DNA of 32,912 nt, from IMG/VR virus record IMGVR_UViG_3300036768_001282, positions 1-32,912 of that record, one strand, 5' to 3'. The notes beneath the pieces were generated by a model. The model was not told where the DNA came from and made no database searches. It worked only from the letters and a program-made list of their open reading frames with translations. The DNA is from a virus. Both the position numbers and the translations under genes were made by a program. Below are positions 24,022 through 30,539 of the stretch, piece after piece (the first letter of the stretch is position 1; each line of letters starts with the position of its first letter).

Positions 24022-24762
24022 ATGGCTGCTAATACCTCACCGATCTTTTCTCGTGCTGGCGATATTCAAGGCGGTGTAGTTCTAACTACCGCTGCCAACG
24101 ACTACACTGGCCAAAACATTAATAACGCTGTAGTCTTCACTGCCGATCCTACAAATGGTGGGTATATCCAGCGCTTACGATTTAAAGCGCTAGGTACTAA
24201 CGTTGCTACGGTATGCCGAATTTATATCAATAACGGAAGAGGACGTTTTGCTCCAGCTATTTCAGCGCCTTCTTCAGCGCCTACAGGGACTGCATCCACG
24301 ACAGATGGTAATCTGCAAACGGGTTCGTATTACGCTAAGATTGTTGCCGTTGATCAGTACGGTGTCCCAACTTCCCCGTCACCAGAATCCTCGGCTGTTT
24401 CCGTTACTGGCCCCACGGGATCTATCACTTGGAACTGGACAGCCGTGACAGGCGCAGTAAGTTATATGATCTTTGTGGGGAGTGTTTCTGGTGGACAAGT
24501 GTCCTACTTCACTTCAAATACAAATTCCTTTACTCAGACAGATCCTGTCGGAACTGTTAGATCTATAAATGGTTCGATTGCCAACAACTGGTTGTACGGT
24601 GAACTTTCTTTACCAGCCACCACTGCTTCTGCGACTGCAGCTACTATCGAAGTTGATTACCCATTGAACTTTGTTCTGCCTCCAGGGTATTCTATCATAG
24701 TCGGTCTAGGAACAACTGTTGCCGCGGGTTGGTCGGTCGCTGCTATTGGAGGTAAGTACTAA
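24022..24762 (+). CDS. Tail protein with fibronectin/Ig-like domain (246 aa)
   Basis: The N-terminal 75 residues are beta-rich. A Pro/Ser/Thr linker (SAPSSAPTGTASTTDG) leads to a domain with YYAKIVAVDQYGVPTSPS and WTAVTGAVSYMIFVG, which is the strand order of fibronectin type III-like modules, followed by another beta-rich part (VDYPLNFVLPPGYSIIVGLG). No enzyme motif. GC content appears higher than in the replication genes. Stop overlaps the adhesin start (TAATG). A fibre or spike subunit is likely. Confidence 0.65.
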   Translation: MAANTSPIFSRAGDIQGGVVLTTAANDYTGQNINNAVVFTADPTNGGYIQRLRFKALGTNVATVCRIYINNGRGRFAPAISAPSSAPTGTASTTDGNLQTGSYYAKIVAVDQYGVPTSPSPESSAVSVTGPTGSITWNWTAVTGAVSYMIFVGSVSGGQVSYFTSNTNSFTQTDPVGTVRSINGSIANNWLYGELSLPATTASATAATIEVDYPLNFVLPPGYSIIVGLGTTVAAGWSVAAIGGKY

Positions 24763-25703
24763 TGCTGGATATACTGCATTTAGCTGAACAACCAGGGGCT
24801 GACGTTCAAATTTTCAGGGGTACAGGGGCTTCTGGCGCTCCTACATGGATGACTTGGCAAAAACGCCGCGGCGTATCCATGTGTTATATGATCTGTATTG
24901 GTGGTGGTGGTGGCGGCGGATCAGGAGCGGTCGGCTCTCCTTCCTCTGCAGCCGGCGGTGGCGGAGGCGGGTCTGGGGGTCAATCTACACTGATCATTCC
25001 TGCTTGCCTTTTACCTGATACTTTGTTTGTAAGTGTGGGTCGAGGGGGTGATTCAGGGAGCGCAGGCGCTCCGTCGGTCATTTCAATCCAACCGCACGCT
25101 TCGAATTCACAAAATTATGTATTGATGGCTAACGGGGGCGGCGCCGGCGGTAATGCTTCGGGTTCGACTGCTGGGGCAGCCGGCGCCGCAGCATCGGCAG
25201 TTTCAATAGGTAGTTGTCCTCTTGCCGGATTGGGGGTTTATATTTTCCTTGCTGGTCAAGCTGGGACCGCTGGCGGTTCCACAACCGTCGGTACTGCGCT
25301 TTCATACCCCGCCGCAGGCATGGTTGTTACTGGTGGTACTGGGGGCGGAGGACTTCCTGCGCTTTCAACCGCAGGAAACGCCGGTGGCGCAATTAATAGT
25401 CTTACGCACCCGACATATTTTGTCGGTAATCCAGGCGGGGCAGGTGGTGCCGCAAACAACTCTCCAGGCAGTAACGGGTCGAATGGAGCTAGTCTATTTC
25501 CGAAGCTGCTTTATGGTTGGGGTGGGACAGGCGGCGGAAGTGGTGGTTTAGGTTCGTCTGGTGCTTCTACAGCTGCTGGTGGTAGAGGTGGTGATGGTGG
25601 TATGGGTTCTGGTGGCGGCGGTGGTGGTGGTGGATTCACTGGAGCTGCAGTAGCCCCTGGTGGACGTGGCGGTGATGGTATTGTTATCATTGTTTCGTGG
25701 TGA
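24762..25703 (+). CDS. Polyglycine-rich tail-tip adhesin (gp38-like)
   Basis: A 313-aa protein of which most is glycine-rich: GGGGGGGSG near residue 50, GGGGGGSGG near 67, and later GGTGGGSGGLGSSG and GGGGGGGGF. It ends GGRGGDGIVIIVSW, where VIIVSW is a strand closing the fold. T-even gp38 adhesins of the S16/T2 type have alternating glycine-rich segments that form a bundle of polyglycine helices with variable receptor-binding loops between. This protein has the same design: Gly blocks separated by non-repetitive loops. It is the likely receptor-binding protein and the last of the fibre cassette. GC is markedly above the genome norm. Confidence 0.7.
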   Translation: MLDILHLAEQPGADVQIFRGTGASGAPTWMTWQKRRGVSMCYMICIGGGGGGGSGAVGSPSSAAGGGGGGSGGQSTLIIPACLLPDTLFVSVGRGGDSGSAGAPSVISIQPHASNSQNYVLMANGGGAGGNASGSTAGAAGAAASAVSIGSCPLAGLGVYIFLAGQAGTAGGSTTVGTALSYPAAGMVVTGGTGGGGLPALSTAGNAGGAINSLTHPTYFVGNPGGAGGAANNSPGSNGSNGASLFPKLLYGWGGTGGGSGGLGSSGASTAAGGRGGDGGMGSGGGGGGGGFTGAAVAPGGRGGDGIVIIVSW

Positions 25704-25736
25704 AATTTTTCAAAAGAAACAAGAAGGAGACTTTGT

Positions 25737-25952
25737 ATGAAAACATTCGATGAATTCTTAAAAGAAAGGCATCTTACTCCAGCCGAATTGAAGAAGCGAG
25801 AAGAAATCGCGAAAGCTATTGAAAGAGAACATCCTGATATGCCTAAGGATCAAAAGATGGCAATTGCCACTGCAGCTGCTAAGAAAGCGCTGAGTAAGAA
25901 AAAGAAGAAAGATGAAGATATGGAAGAGAATGAAGAAGAAAAATCTAAGTGA
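25737..25952 (+). CDS. Small basic/acidic protein with capsid-targeting-like N-terminus (71 aa)
   Basis: The start MKTFDEFLKERH is the closest match in the window to T4 MKTYQEFIAE, with an LKE cleavage site. The remaining part, EEIAKAIEREHP then DMPKDQKMAIATAAAKKAL, is a helical motif I have seen in several phage proteins, ending in KKKKKDEDMEENEEE. A head-packed, DNA-associated small protein like T4 internal proteins is a fair guess. AGGAG precedes the ATG. Confidence 0.65.
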   Translation: MKTFDEFLKERHLTPAELKKREEIAKAIEREHPDMPKDQKMAIATAAAKKALSKKKKKDEDMEENEEEKSK

Positions 25953-25964
25953 AAGGAGCTTTAC

Positions 25965-26504
25965 ATGAGCATCGCAGCTATACTCGATAAAATTTTCAGA
26001 CGTTCAAAACCTGAAGAACAAGTAAACAATGAAGGAGTTGAAAACTTGAAACCAAAATTTCATGTGCAATTAGCTTTGTATAAAGGTCCTCCGAGATATG
26101 ATTGGATGAATATTCTCTTCCACTACGCAGTTCGTCTACGAACTTGGAGTAAGTGGAGTCATGCTGAACTAGTCATCAATGATGTCTGCTGGTCATCGTC
26201 TGGTAGGGATGGAGGTGTTCGCGGCAAGATAATCAATCTCAGCAGTGGAAGATGGGACGTATTTGATTTGGATTTGACTGATGAGCAAGCAGCTAAAGCT
26301 CTCGCCTGGTTCAAGTCTCATGAAGGTGAAGGCTATGATTGGTTGGGTGTTCTTTGCTTTGTCTTACCTTTCGTAAAACAAGAACGTAAGCGCTGGACTT
26401 GCTTCGAAGCAATTGGCTCAGCTTTAGGGATTGAAAATCCTCACCGTCTAGATGCAAACGATCTGTACAAGTGGGCTCTTGAACATCCGAAGCCTGAGGC
26501 TTGA
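25965..26504 (+). CDS. NlpC/P60-like (papain-fold) protein
   Basis: A 179-aa protein. WSKWSHAELVIN has His66, GGVRGK is in the middle, and RWTCFEAIGSALGI has Cys146, with YDWLGVL before it. This His-first, Cys-later order is that of permuted NlpC/P60 (YiiX-like/LRAT-like) hydrolases that cleave amide or ester bonds in peptidoglycan or lipids. N-terminal 30 residues are variable. It follows the adhesin and the small targeting-motif protein with AAAGGAG before the ATG. It could be a virion-associated cell-wall enzyme or an effector acting on host membrane. Confidence 0.65.
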   Translation: MSIAAILDKIFRRSKPEEQVNNEGVENLKPKFHVQLALYKGPPRYDWMNILFHYAVRLRTWSKWSHAELVINDVCWSSSGRDGGVRGKIINLSSGRWDVFDLDLTDEQAAKALAWFKSHEGEGYDWLGVLCFVLPFVKQERKRWTCFEAIGSALGIENPHRLDANDLYKWALEHPKPEA

Positions 26505-26551
26505 GAATGATCGACTGTTGCGCGGTTAGAGGTCTACTTCTGTAACCAGCT

Positions 26552-26578
26552 CCTGTCTCACTGCCACTGAAGGACAGG
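26552..26578 (+). other. Stem-loop after the 25965 gene
   Basis: CCTGTC (26552-26557) pairs with GACAGG (26573-26578), extended inward by TCA/TGA. Another hairpin (GGTTA/TAACC) lies just upstream at about 26524-26547. There is no T-run, so a simple terminator is not certain. Confidence 0.4.
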
Positions 26579-26622
26579 GACGTCCTCCCCTCAAAAAAGT
26601 TCAAAAATTTTTCAAAAATTGC

Positions 26623-26651
26623 TTGACATCTCGTAGAAGTTGTGATATAAT
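26623..26651 (+). promoter_or_regulatory. Early-type promoter, copy 1
   Basis: TTGACA (26623-26628), 17 bases, TATAAT (26646-26651), with a second TATAAT immediately after (26651). A-rich tract upstream (AAAAATTTTTCAAAAATT) resembles an UP element. Confidence 0.82.
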
Positions 26652-26715
26652 ATAATCGTGAAATGAAAAAGGAGGACGCAGAAGTTGAACGGAGTCAAAA
26701 ATTTTCAAAAATTGC

Positions 26716-26744
26716 TTGACTTTCCTCAGAAGCTGCACTATAAT
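26716..26744 (+). promoter_or_regulatory. Early-type promoter, copy 2
   Basis: TTGACT (26716-26721), 17 bases, TATAAT (26739-26744), 31 bases before the ATG at 26776. It has the same A-tract upstream as copy 1. Confidence 0.8.
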
Positions 26745-26775
26745 TAAATCAAGATGGCAAAAAGAGGATGCAGCG

Positions 26776-27198
26776 ATGAAAAAGTTCACTCTTCCAGCAA
26801 GCAAGTACTTCGTAGGAGATCCTTGCTTTGTTATAGATGACAGCTCCAGATGGATGCGTTTTCTTGAAAGTTGTTGTTACTTTGAAGATTCTGTTCGCGC
26901 AACTGATGATGGAGATGAGTTTTGGGCTAGTCCGACCAAGATAGGCAACGGAACTTTTGCTAGCAATACAGATGATTTGTTTGTTGTTGATTCAGGGTTG
27001 ATTGGTGTGGTTCCGTCAAGTTTGTTAGAAAAATGTAAACGCAATGAAGCAGAACTAAACAAACTAGGAAAGATCGTTGAATTCAAAGAGCCATTTGTTG
27101 TCATTTTCAATCCGTATGATAGCGCAGGCTTGACACACATCATCGGAAATATTAAAATTTTCACAGATGAGGAGTCTGAGGCTGAAAAAGCCTTATGA
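26776..27198 (+). CDS. Unknown 140-aa protein
   Basis: I use ATG 26776, after AAAGAGGATG, because the longer frame from 26716 would start at the promoter. The N-terminus reads LPASKYFVGDPCFVIDDSS and W, a pattern (YxxGDPCxV) seen in a small family of phage and bacterial proteins of unknown function. The remainder is beta-rich, with FVVDSGLIGVVPSSLL. It is driven by the second copy of a duplicated promoter, so it is likely an early protein. It overlaps the next gene by four bases. Confidence 0.65.
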   Translation: MKKFTLPASKYFVGDPCFVIDDSSRWMRFLESCCYFEDSVRATDDGDEFWASPTKIGNGTFASNTDDLFVVDSGLIGVVPSSLLEKCKRNEAELNKLGKIVEFKEPFVVIFNPYDSAGLTHIIGNIKIFTDEESEAEKAL

Positions 27199-27545
27199 TA
27201 CACCAAGATACTATTCGCGCTATCGAAGAAGTTCTCGAAGGGCGCGTTACTGATAGATCGAAAGAATATTTGTTGCAATTTACCGAGTTCCTGGATGTGA
27301 TTCCAAAAGCGGTAGATGCTGCAAAGAAACATTTCCCAGAAGCGCAGCTTGTTGTGGATGTCTACCAGGATCCTGAAATTGACGATCACTATCTTGTCTT
27401 GTACGTTAGGTCAAAGTACTATGATGACTCATTCATTGAACGATTAGAGAAGGCGGAAGCGGAGTTCCTTAACCAGCTTGTGAACAAAAGAGGGTGGATT
27501 CAGCTGACCACGGACTTTCGGGAACCAGAAGAAGTTTCACATTAA
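27195..27545 (+). CDS. Unknown 116-aa protein
   Basis: Begins MIHQDTIRAIEEVLEGR with an alpha/beta fold: helix 20-50, then AQLVVDVYQDPEIDDHYLVLYVRSK (strands), and a helical C-terminus. The pattern resembles small host-like proteins of unknown function. It overlaps the previous gene by four bases (ATGA), so it is co-transcribed from the 26716 promoter. No catalytic motif is visible. Confidence 0.6.
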   Translation: MIHQDTIRAIEEVLEGRVTDRSKEYLLQFTEFLDVIPKAVDAAKKHFPEAQLVVDVYQDPEIDDHYLVLYVRSKYYDDSFIERLEKAEAEFLNQLVNKRGWIQLTTDFREPEEVSH

Positions 27546-27569
27546 ATTGTAATTGAAGGAGGACTTATT

Positions 27570-28553
27570 ATGGCACACGAAATCACTATTCGCGAGAATG
27601 GAATGGCTGAGATGGCTTTCACTGGATCACGTCAAGCAATTTGGCATGGTCTAGGTCAGCAACTCGATAATGATTCTCCTATCGAAGTTTGGAAGGTCCA
27701 AGCAGGCCTCGACTGGGAAGTTTTTGAATCTACTGTCACCTATCAAACCATGGAAGGCGGTAAATTAGTCACTAAGACTTTCCCAAACAAAAAAGTCCTG
27801 TTTCGTTCCGACACTGGTGCGCCTCTCTCAATTGTAGGTTCAGAATTTAAAGTTGTACAGCCAGGAGAAGTACTTGAATTCTTTCGTGATTTGATGCAAC
27901 TACATGGCATGAAATTATCGACTGCGGGTTCTCTCTTTGGCGGTACCCGTTTCTGGGCACTAGCAGAAACTGGTAAGGCCGAAAATGTCACTAAAGATGA
28001 TGAAGTTAAAGGACATTTATTATTAGTTACCGCAGTTGATGGAACTCTTGCCACTACTGCTAAGTTTGTATCAACTCGAGTTGTTTGTAATAATACACTT
28101 ACAATTGCGCTCTCTGAAGATTCAAAGAGAATGGTTAAGAGGACTCATAAAGTCGCATGGGACCCCTCTGCAGTAAAGATTGATCTAGGACTATTAGACA
28201 GGTCATGGAATCAATTCATGGAGAATCTTCGCAAGTTAGCGAATTTCGAAATGTCCGATAAAGAAGTACGTAAATTTTACCAAGATATGTTCTTTGATCC
28301 CAAGAAAACAGCCGAGGAACAGACTTGGGGTGCTACTAGACGTGTCAACGAACTTATGCGACTGTATGGTAATGGAGCGGGTGCGTCTCTTTCACGAGGA
28401 ACGGCTTGGGGAGCTCTGAATGCCATTACAGAGATGTTCACTCATGGATCAGGCAAACGTGACGCCTCAAGACAATTTTGGGATGCGTACTATGGAAACG
28501 GCGATGAAATCAAAAACGAAGCAATGTCCAAACTGCTTGCCATGGCTGCATAA
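27570..28553 (+). CDS. DUF932 (phage/plasmid-like) protein
   Basis: A 327-aa protein. AIWHGLGQQLDNDSPIE near the start, then FRSDTGAPLSIVGSEFKVVQP, STRVVCNNTLTIAL, and a C-terminal LSRGTAWGALNAITE followed by RQFWDAYYGNG, are the landmarks of DUF932 (also TIGR03299), found in phages and plasmids. The family has no settled function; links to RecT-like recombination have been suggested. AAGGAGG precedes the ATG. The 3' end overlaps a small cysteine-containing gene. Confidence 0.85.
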   Translation: MAHEITIRENGMAEMAFTGSRQAIWHGLGQQLDNDSPIEVWKVQAGLDWEVFESTVTYQTMEGGKLVTKTFPNKKVLFRSDTGAPLSIVGSEFKVVQPGEVLEFFRDLMQLHGMKLSTAGSLFGGTRFWALAETGKAENVTKDDEVKGHLLLVTAVDGTLATTAKFVSTRVVCNNTLTIALSEDSKRMVKRTHKVAWDPSAVKIDLGLLDRSWNQFMENLRKLANFEMSDKEVRKFYQDMFFDPKKTAEEQTWGATRRVNELMRLYGNGAGASLSRGTAWGALNAITEMFTHGSGKRDASRQFWDAYYGNGDEIKNEAMSKLLAMAA

Positions 28554-28764
28554 AGAACTGGAAATTCTTCGGGAGATCGAGTCCTTGCTCAGAGAAGCTA
28601 AGGACTCACTCCTGATGGTAGAGCATGAGAGTCCATGTGGTTGTTCTCCAAAAATTAAGGTTTTCAAGAGCCCACAAGCATATCAGATTGCACATAGGTT
28701 GAAAGAATTGGAAATTCTTCGCGGTAAAATAAATACTTTTGCAGACAAGTTAGACGGTTCATAG
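28504..28764 (+). CDS. Small coiled-coil protein with cysteine pair (86 aa)
   Basis: The frame is open from 28420, but ATG 28504 with GGA upstream gives MKSKTKQCPNCLPWLHKE, placing the CPNC motif at the start; ATG 28492 is an alternative. After it, a helical region (LEILREIESLLREAKD) and a second CGC are followed by another helix. Overlaps the DUF932 gene by 50 bases and abuts the next ATG. Function unknown; zinc binding likely. Confidence 0.5.
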   Translation: MKSKTKQCPNCLPWLHKELEILREIESLLREAKDSLLMVEHESPCGCSPKIKVFKSPQAYQIAHRLKELEILRGKINTFADKLDGS

Positions 28765-28989
28765 ATGAGCTACAACATATTAGACGTCGCAAAAGACGCA
28801 TTAACAGGCAATCTCAAGATGACAACTACTGAAGAACAAGAAAAACGTCTATCGATTTGCAGGAATTGTGAATATTTGATTAAAATTCCTGGCAATACGA
28901 AGATTACAGGGACTTGCAAAAAATGTGGCTGTTTCATGGATGCGAAAGTTAAGTTTGCGCAAGCAAGTTGTCCTCTCGGGAAGTGGTAA
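28765..28989 (+). CDS. Small zinc-binding phage protein (74 aa)
   Basis: RLSICRNCEYLIKI, GTCKKCGCFMDAK and ASCPLGKW give C-x2-C, C-x2-C-x-C and a last Cys, a zinc-binding pattern I know from a small, widely distributed T4-like phage protein. It begins directly after the preceding stop. No known biochemical role. It is followed within 11 bases by tRNA-Thr, and all are on one transcript. Confidence 0.75.
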   Translation: MSYNILDVAKDALTGNLKMTTTEEQEKRLSICRNCEYLIKIPGNTKITGTCKKCGCFMDAKVKFAQASCPLGKW

Positions 28990-28999
28990 AATCGATTTC

Positions 29000-29075
29000 G
29001 CTGGGTTCGCGTAGTGGTCATCGCAGCGGATTTGTAATCCGCCATTCGTGGGTTCGAATCCCACACCCAGCTCCA
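29000..29075 (+). tRNA. tRNA-Thr (UGU)
   Basis: Acceptor GCTGGGT (29000-29006) pairs with ACCCAGC (29065-29071), followed by T and an encoded CCA. The anticodon stem is GCGGA/TCCGC, with loop TTTGTAA and anticodon TGT at 29033-29035. The T arm GTGGG-TTCGAAT-CCCAC is intact. No promoter of its own; it is probably processed from the upstream mRNA. Confidence 0.95.
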
Positions 29076-29103
29076 TTTTTGACAACTGACAGGAGGTAAT
29101 TGC

Positions 29104-29265
29104 GTGGCCACAAAAAACGACATCACAGGTGATGCTATTAAAAGTCGAGTCATTACGAAAGCTTATGAAGAAGGTTATGAACGGATCTTCGGCAAGAAGA
29201 AGCGCGAAGAGAATGAAAAGTCATTAAATAAAATTGATGACAAAAAATCACAAGAACAGGCTTGA
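29104..29265 (+). CDS. Small basic protein (53 aa), GTG start
   Basis: GTG at 29104 has AGGAGG 8 bases upstream. The product begins MATKNDITGDAIKSR and continues AYEEGYERIFGKKKREE to a charged end. This looks like a short phage protein I have seen in other phages but cannot name. Its TGA overlaps the -35 (TTGACA) of the tmRNA promoter, so the gene reads right up to the RNA gene. Confidence 0.7.
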   Translation: MATKNDITGDAIKSRVITKAYEEGYERIFGKKKREENEKSLNKIDDKKSQEQA

Positions 29266-29290
29266 CAACTTGTAAGAATTGCTATAATAT
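29262..29290 (+). promoter_or_regulatory. Sigma70-type promoter of the tmRNA
   Basis: TTGACA (29262-29267), 17 bases, TAATAT (29285-29290), overlapped by TATAAT at 29283. Transcription would start near 29296, where the acceptor half of the tmRNA begins. Confidence 0.82.
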
Positions 29291-29295
29291 TTTAG

Positions 29296-29541
29296 AAATG
29301 GCTGTGTAACTCAACTTCAGAAAGTCATATCGGACGGCGGTTCGAATCCGCCCAGCTCCACCAGGGGCTGAATTGGGCGTCGACGGTATGGTAAGTAAGA
29401 AGTTTGGGCAGCTCGACAAGGTAAAGTCGTTAAAACCAACCAAAGTAAACGCGAACGACGCAGTTTACGAGTTGGCGGCTTAGTAAGTAACCGCCTGGGG
29501 TTTGGTGGGTACCTCGCAACAGAAACCCACCTTTGTTTTGT
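29296..29541 (+). ncRNA. ssrA: Circularly permuted (two-piece) tmRNA, tag ANDAVYELAA
   Basis: The order is acceptor half, then coding half. The T arm GGCGG-TTCGAAT-CCGCC and CAGCTCC-ACCA (to 29363) come first; GGGGCTG (29364-29370), the mature 5' end, follows without a spacer. GGGGCTG pairs with CAGCTCC including G3-U70, the alanine identity pair. Helix P2 pairs across the halves: CGGTATG (29384) with CATATCG (29326), GAAGTT (29399) with AACTTC (29313), CAGC (29409) with GCTG (29301). A pseudoknot (CGAC/GTCG, GGT/ACC) precedes the resume codon. The tag GCG AAC GAC GCA GTT TAC GAG TTG GCG GCT (29451-29480) is followed by TAG TAA, with a GGCGG/CCGCC helix around the stop. The hairpin GGTGGGT/ACCCACC (29504-29531) and a T-rich end close it. 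It rescues stalled ribosomes. The exact ends are uncertain. Confidence 0.93.
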
Positions 29542-29585
29542 TACCCATATGTAGTAACTGATCTTTTAACACCATGGAGATTCAC

Positions 29586-30188
29586 ATGAGCCAAGAAGAA
29601 TATACTGAAAATCTTGATCTTAATCTCAATACACCGACCAATGCTTTTCTGAATATTCCTATTGCTCGCCAGCACAGTTTCTATTTGAGTGGTCCTATCT
29701 TATCTCCTGAGCATTACTCAAAATGGTTTCATGTAATTCGAAATGCCAGCGAGAATGATGTTGTCATTCTACATATAAACAGTCCTGGAGGAGATGTTGC
29801 GACTGCAATTCAATTTATGCGTGTGATTGCAGAAACTCCCGCGACTGTTGTAGCCAGTGCAGAGGGTAATTGTATGAGTGCCGCTGCAATGATTTTCTTA
29901 GCAGCAGATTCTCATCAGATCAGTGAGCATAGTTGCTTCATGTTTCACAACTACAGTGGAATAAGTGTTGGCAAAGGCGGTGAGATGTACGATAACATAA
30001 TCTTCGAGCGTAAATGGAGTGAAAGGATGCTCAGGAGCATTTATGCCAATTTTCTCACTGATGATGAGATTGAAGCGATGCTCAATAATCGTGATGTTTG
30101 GATGGATGGCGAAGAAGTTGCTAAACGACTAGAAAAGCGATATGAAAAACTAGCCAAAGAAATGGAGGACGAAGAAAATGGGTGCTGA
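29586..30188 (+). CDS. clpP: ClpP-like serine protease subunit
   Basis: ATG 29586 has GGAG six bases upstream, so I use it rather than ATG 29574. The 200-aa protein has INSPGGDVATAIQF, GNCMSAAAMIFLAA (Ser98), CFMFHNYSG (His121) and NNRDVWMDGEEVAKR (Asp170), the ClpP catalytic triad in order. Length is that of ClpP (about 195-207). ClpP needs a Clp ATPase partner, which must come from the host or elsewhere in the genome. It lies 45 bases after the tmRNA, whose LAA-ending tag is of the kind recognised by ClpXP. A role in phage head maturation has also been proposed for ClpP-like phage proteases, but this gene is far from head genes here. Confidence 0.85.
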   Translation: MSQEEYTENLDLNLNTPTNAFLNIPIARQHSFYLSGPILSPEHYSKWFHVIRNASENDVVILHINSPGGDVATAIQFMRVIAETPATVVASAEGNCMSAAAMIFLAADSHQISEHSCFMFHNYSGISVGKGGEMYDNIIFERKWSERMLRSIYANFLTDDEIEAMLNNRDVWMDGEEVAKRLEKRYEKLAKEMEDEENGC

Positions 30189-30537
30189 AGCTGAATATGT
30201 TTATTACTACAAAGGCCAAGTACTAAAAGTAGTCGATGGAGATACGGTGGATGTTGATATTGATCTCGGATTTGATGTTCATTTCAGGACTCGACTGCGT
30301 CTGTATGGAGTAAACACCCCTGAACTGAGTTCAAAAAACCCTGATGAACGCAAGAAAGCTGATGATGCTAAGAATTTCTTGAAAGAGTTGATTGAAGGAA
30401 AGGAAATCGAGATTCAATCTTTCAAACATGAAAAGTATGGTCGATATCTCGCCAAAATTTTCATCAATAATGTAGATGTAAATCAGAAACTGATCGAAGA
30501 AGGTTTTGCAGTTCCATATTTCGGTGGTCCCAGGTAA
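30178..30537 (+). CDS. Staphylococcal-nuclease-like thermonuclease
   Basis: A 119-aa SNase-fold protein. VVDGDTVDVDID has the metal-binding Asp22 (SNase Asp21), RLRLYGVNTPE has Arg41 and Glu49 in the spacing of SNase Arg35 and Glu43, and HEKYGRYLAKIF has Arg89 (SNase Arg87). Asn46 replaces the usual Asp40 metal ligand. It degrades DNA and RNA with calcium in the family. No signal peptide, so it acts in the cytoplasm. It overlaps clpP by 11 bases. Confidence 0.85.
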   Translation: MGAEAEYVYYYKGQVLKVVDGDTVDVDIDLGFDVHFRTRLRLYGVNTPELSSKNPDERKKADDAKNFLKELIEGKEIEIQSFKHEKYGRYLAKIFINNVDVNQKLIEEGFAVPYFGGPR

Positions 30538-30539
30538 TC

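Larger units (their letters stand above)
26601..26788 (+). repeat. Tandem duplication of a promoter and leader (about 94 bp x 2)
   Basis: Copy 1 begins at 26601 and copy 2 at 26695. Both start with an almost identical 26-27 base block (TCAAAAAT...TCAAAAATTGCTTGAC), contain a -10 at the same spacing, and then a similar purine-rich leader with GAGG(A) and GA(T/C)GCAG. In copy 2 the start codon ATG (26776) begins a real gene; at the same place copy 1 has GTT, so copy 1 seems to have lost its gene. Confidence 0.75.

Noticed and set aside
25256-25459. Pro-rich minus-strand frame in the adhesin gene
   Set aside because: The complement of Gly codons reads as Pro and Ala; it is a shadow of the polyglycine adhesin.
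24901-25703. Gly-rich DNA as tandem-repeat or CRISPR-like array
   Set aside because: Repeats are short Gly-codon runs without regular unit length or spacers. No CRISPR array is seen anywhere in the window.
29079-29084. TTGACA as a promoter -35
   Set aside because: No -10 at a suitable distance; the following bases are the Shine-Dalgarno and start of the 53-aa gene.
29326-29363. A partial tRNA (T arm and acceptor end only)
   Set aside because: There is no D arm or anticodon arm upstream. It is explained by the acceptor half of the permuted tmRNA.
29296-29541. Group I intron or self-splicing element in a tRNA locus
   Set aside because: No P/Q/R/S core or homing endonuclease is visible, while the tmRNA tag, stops and helices explain the region.
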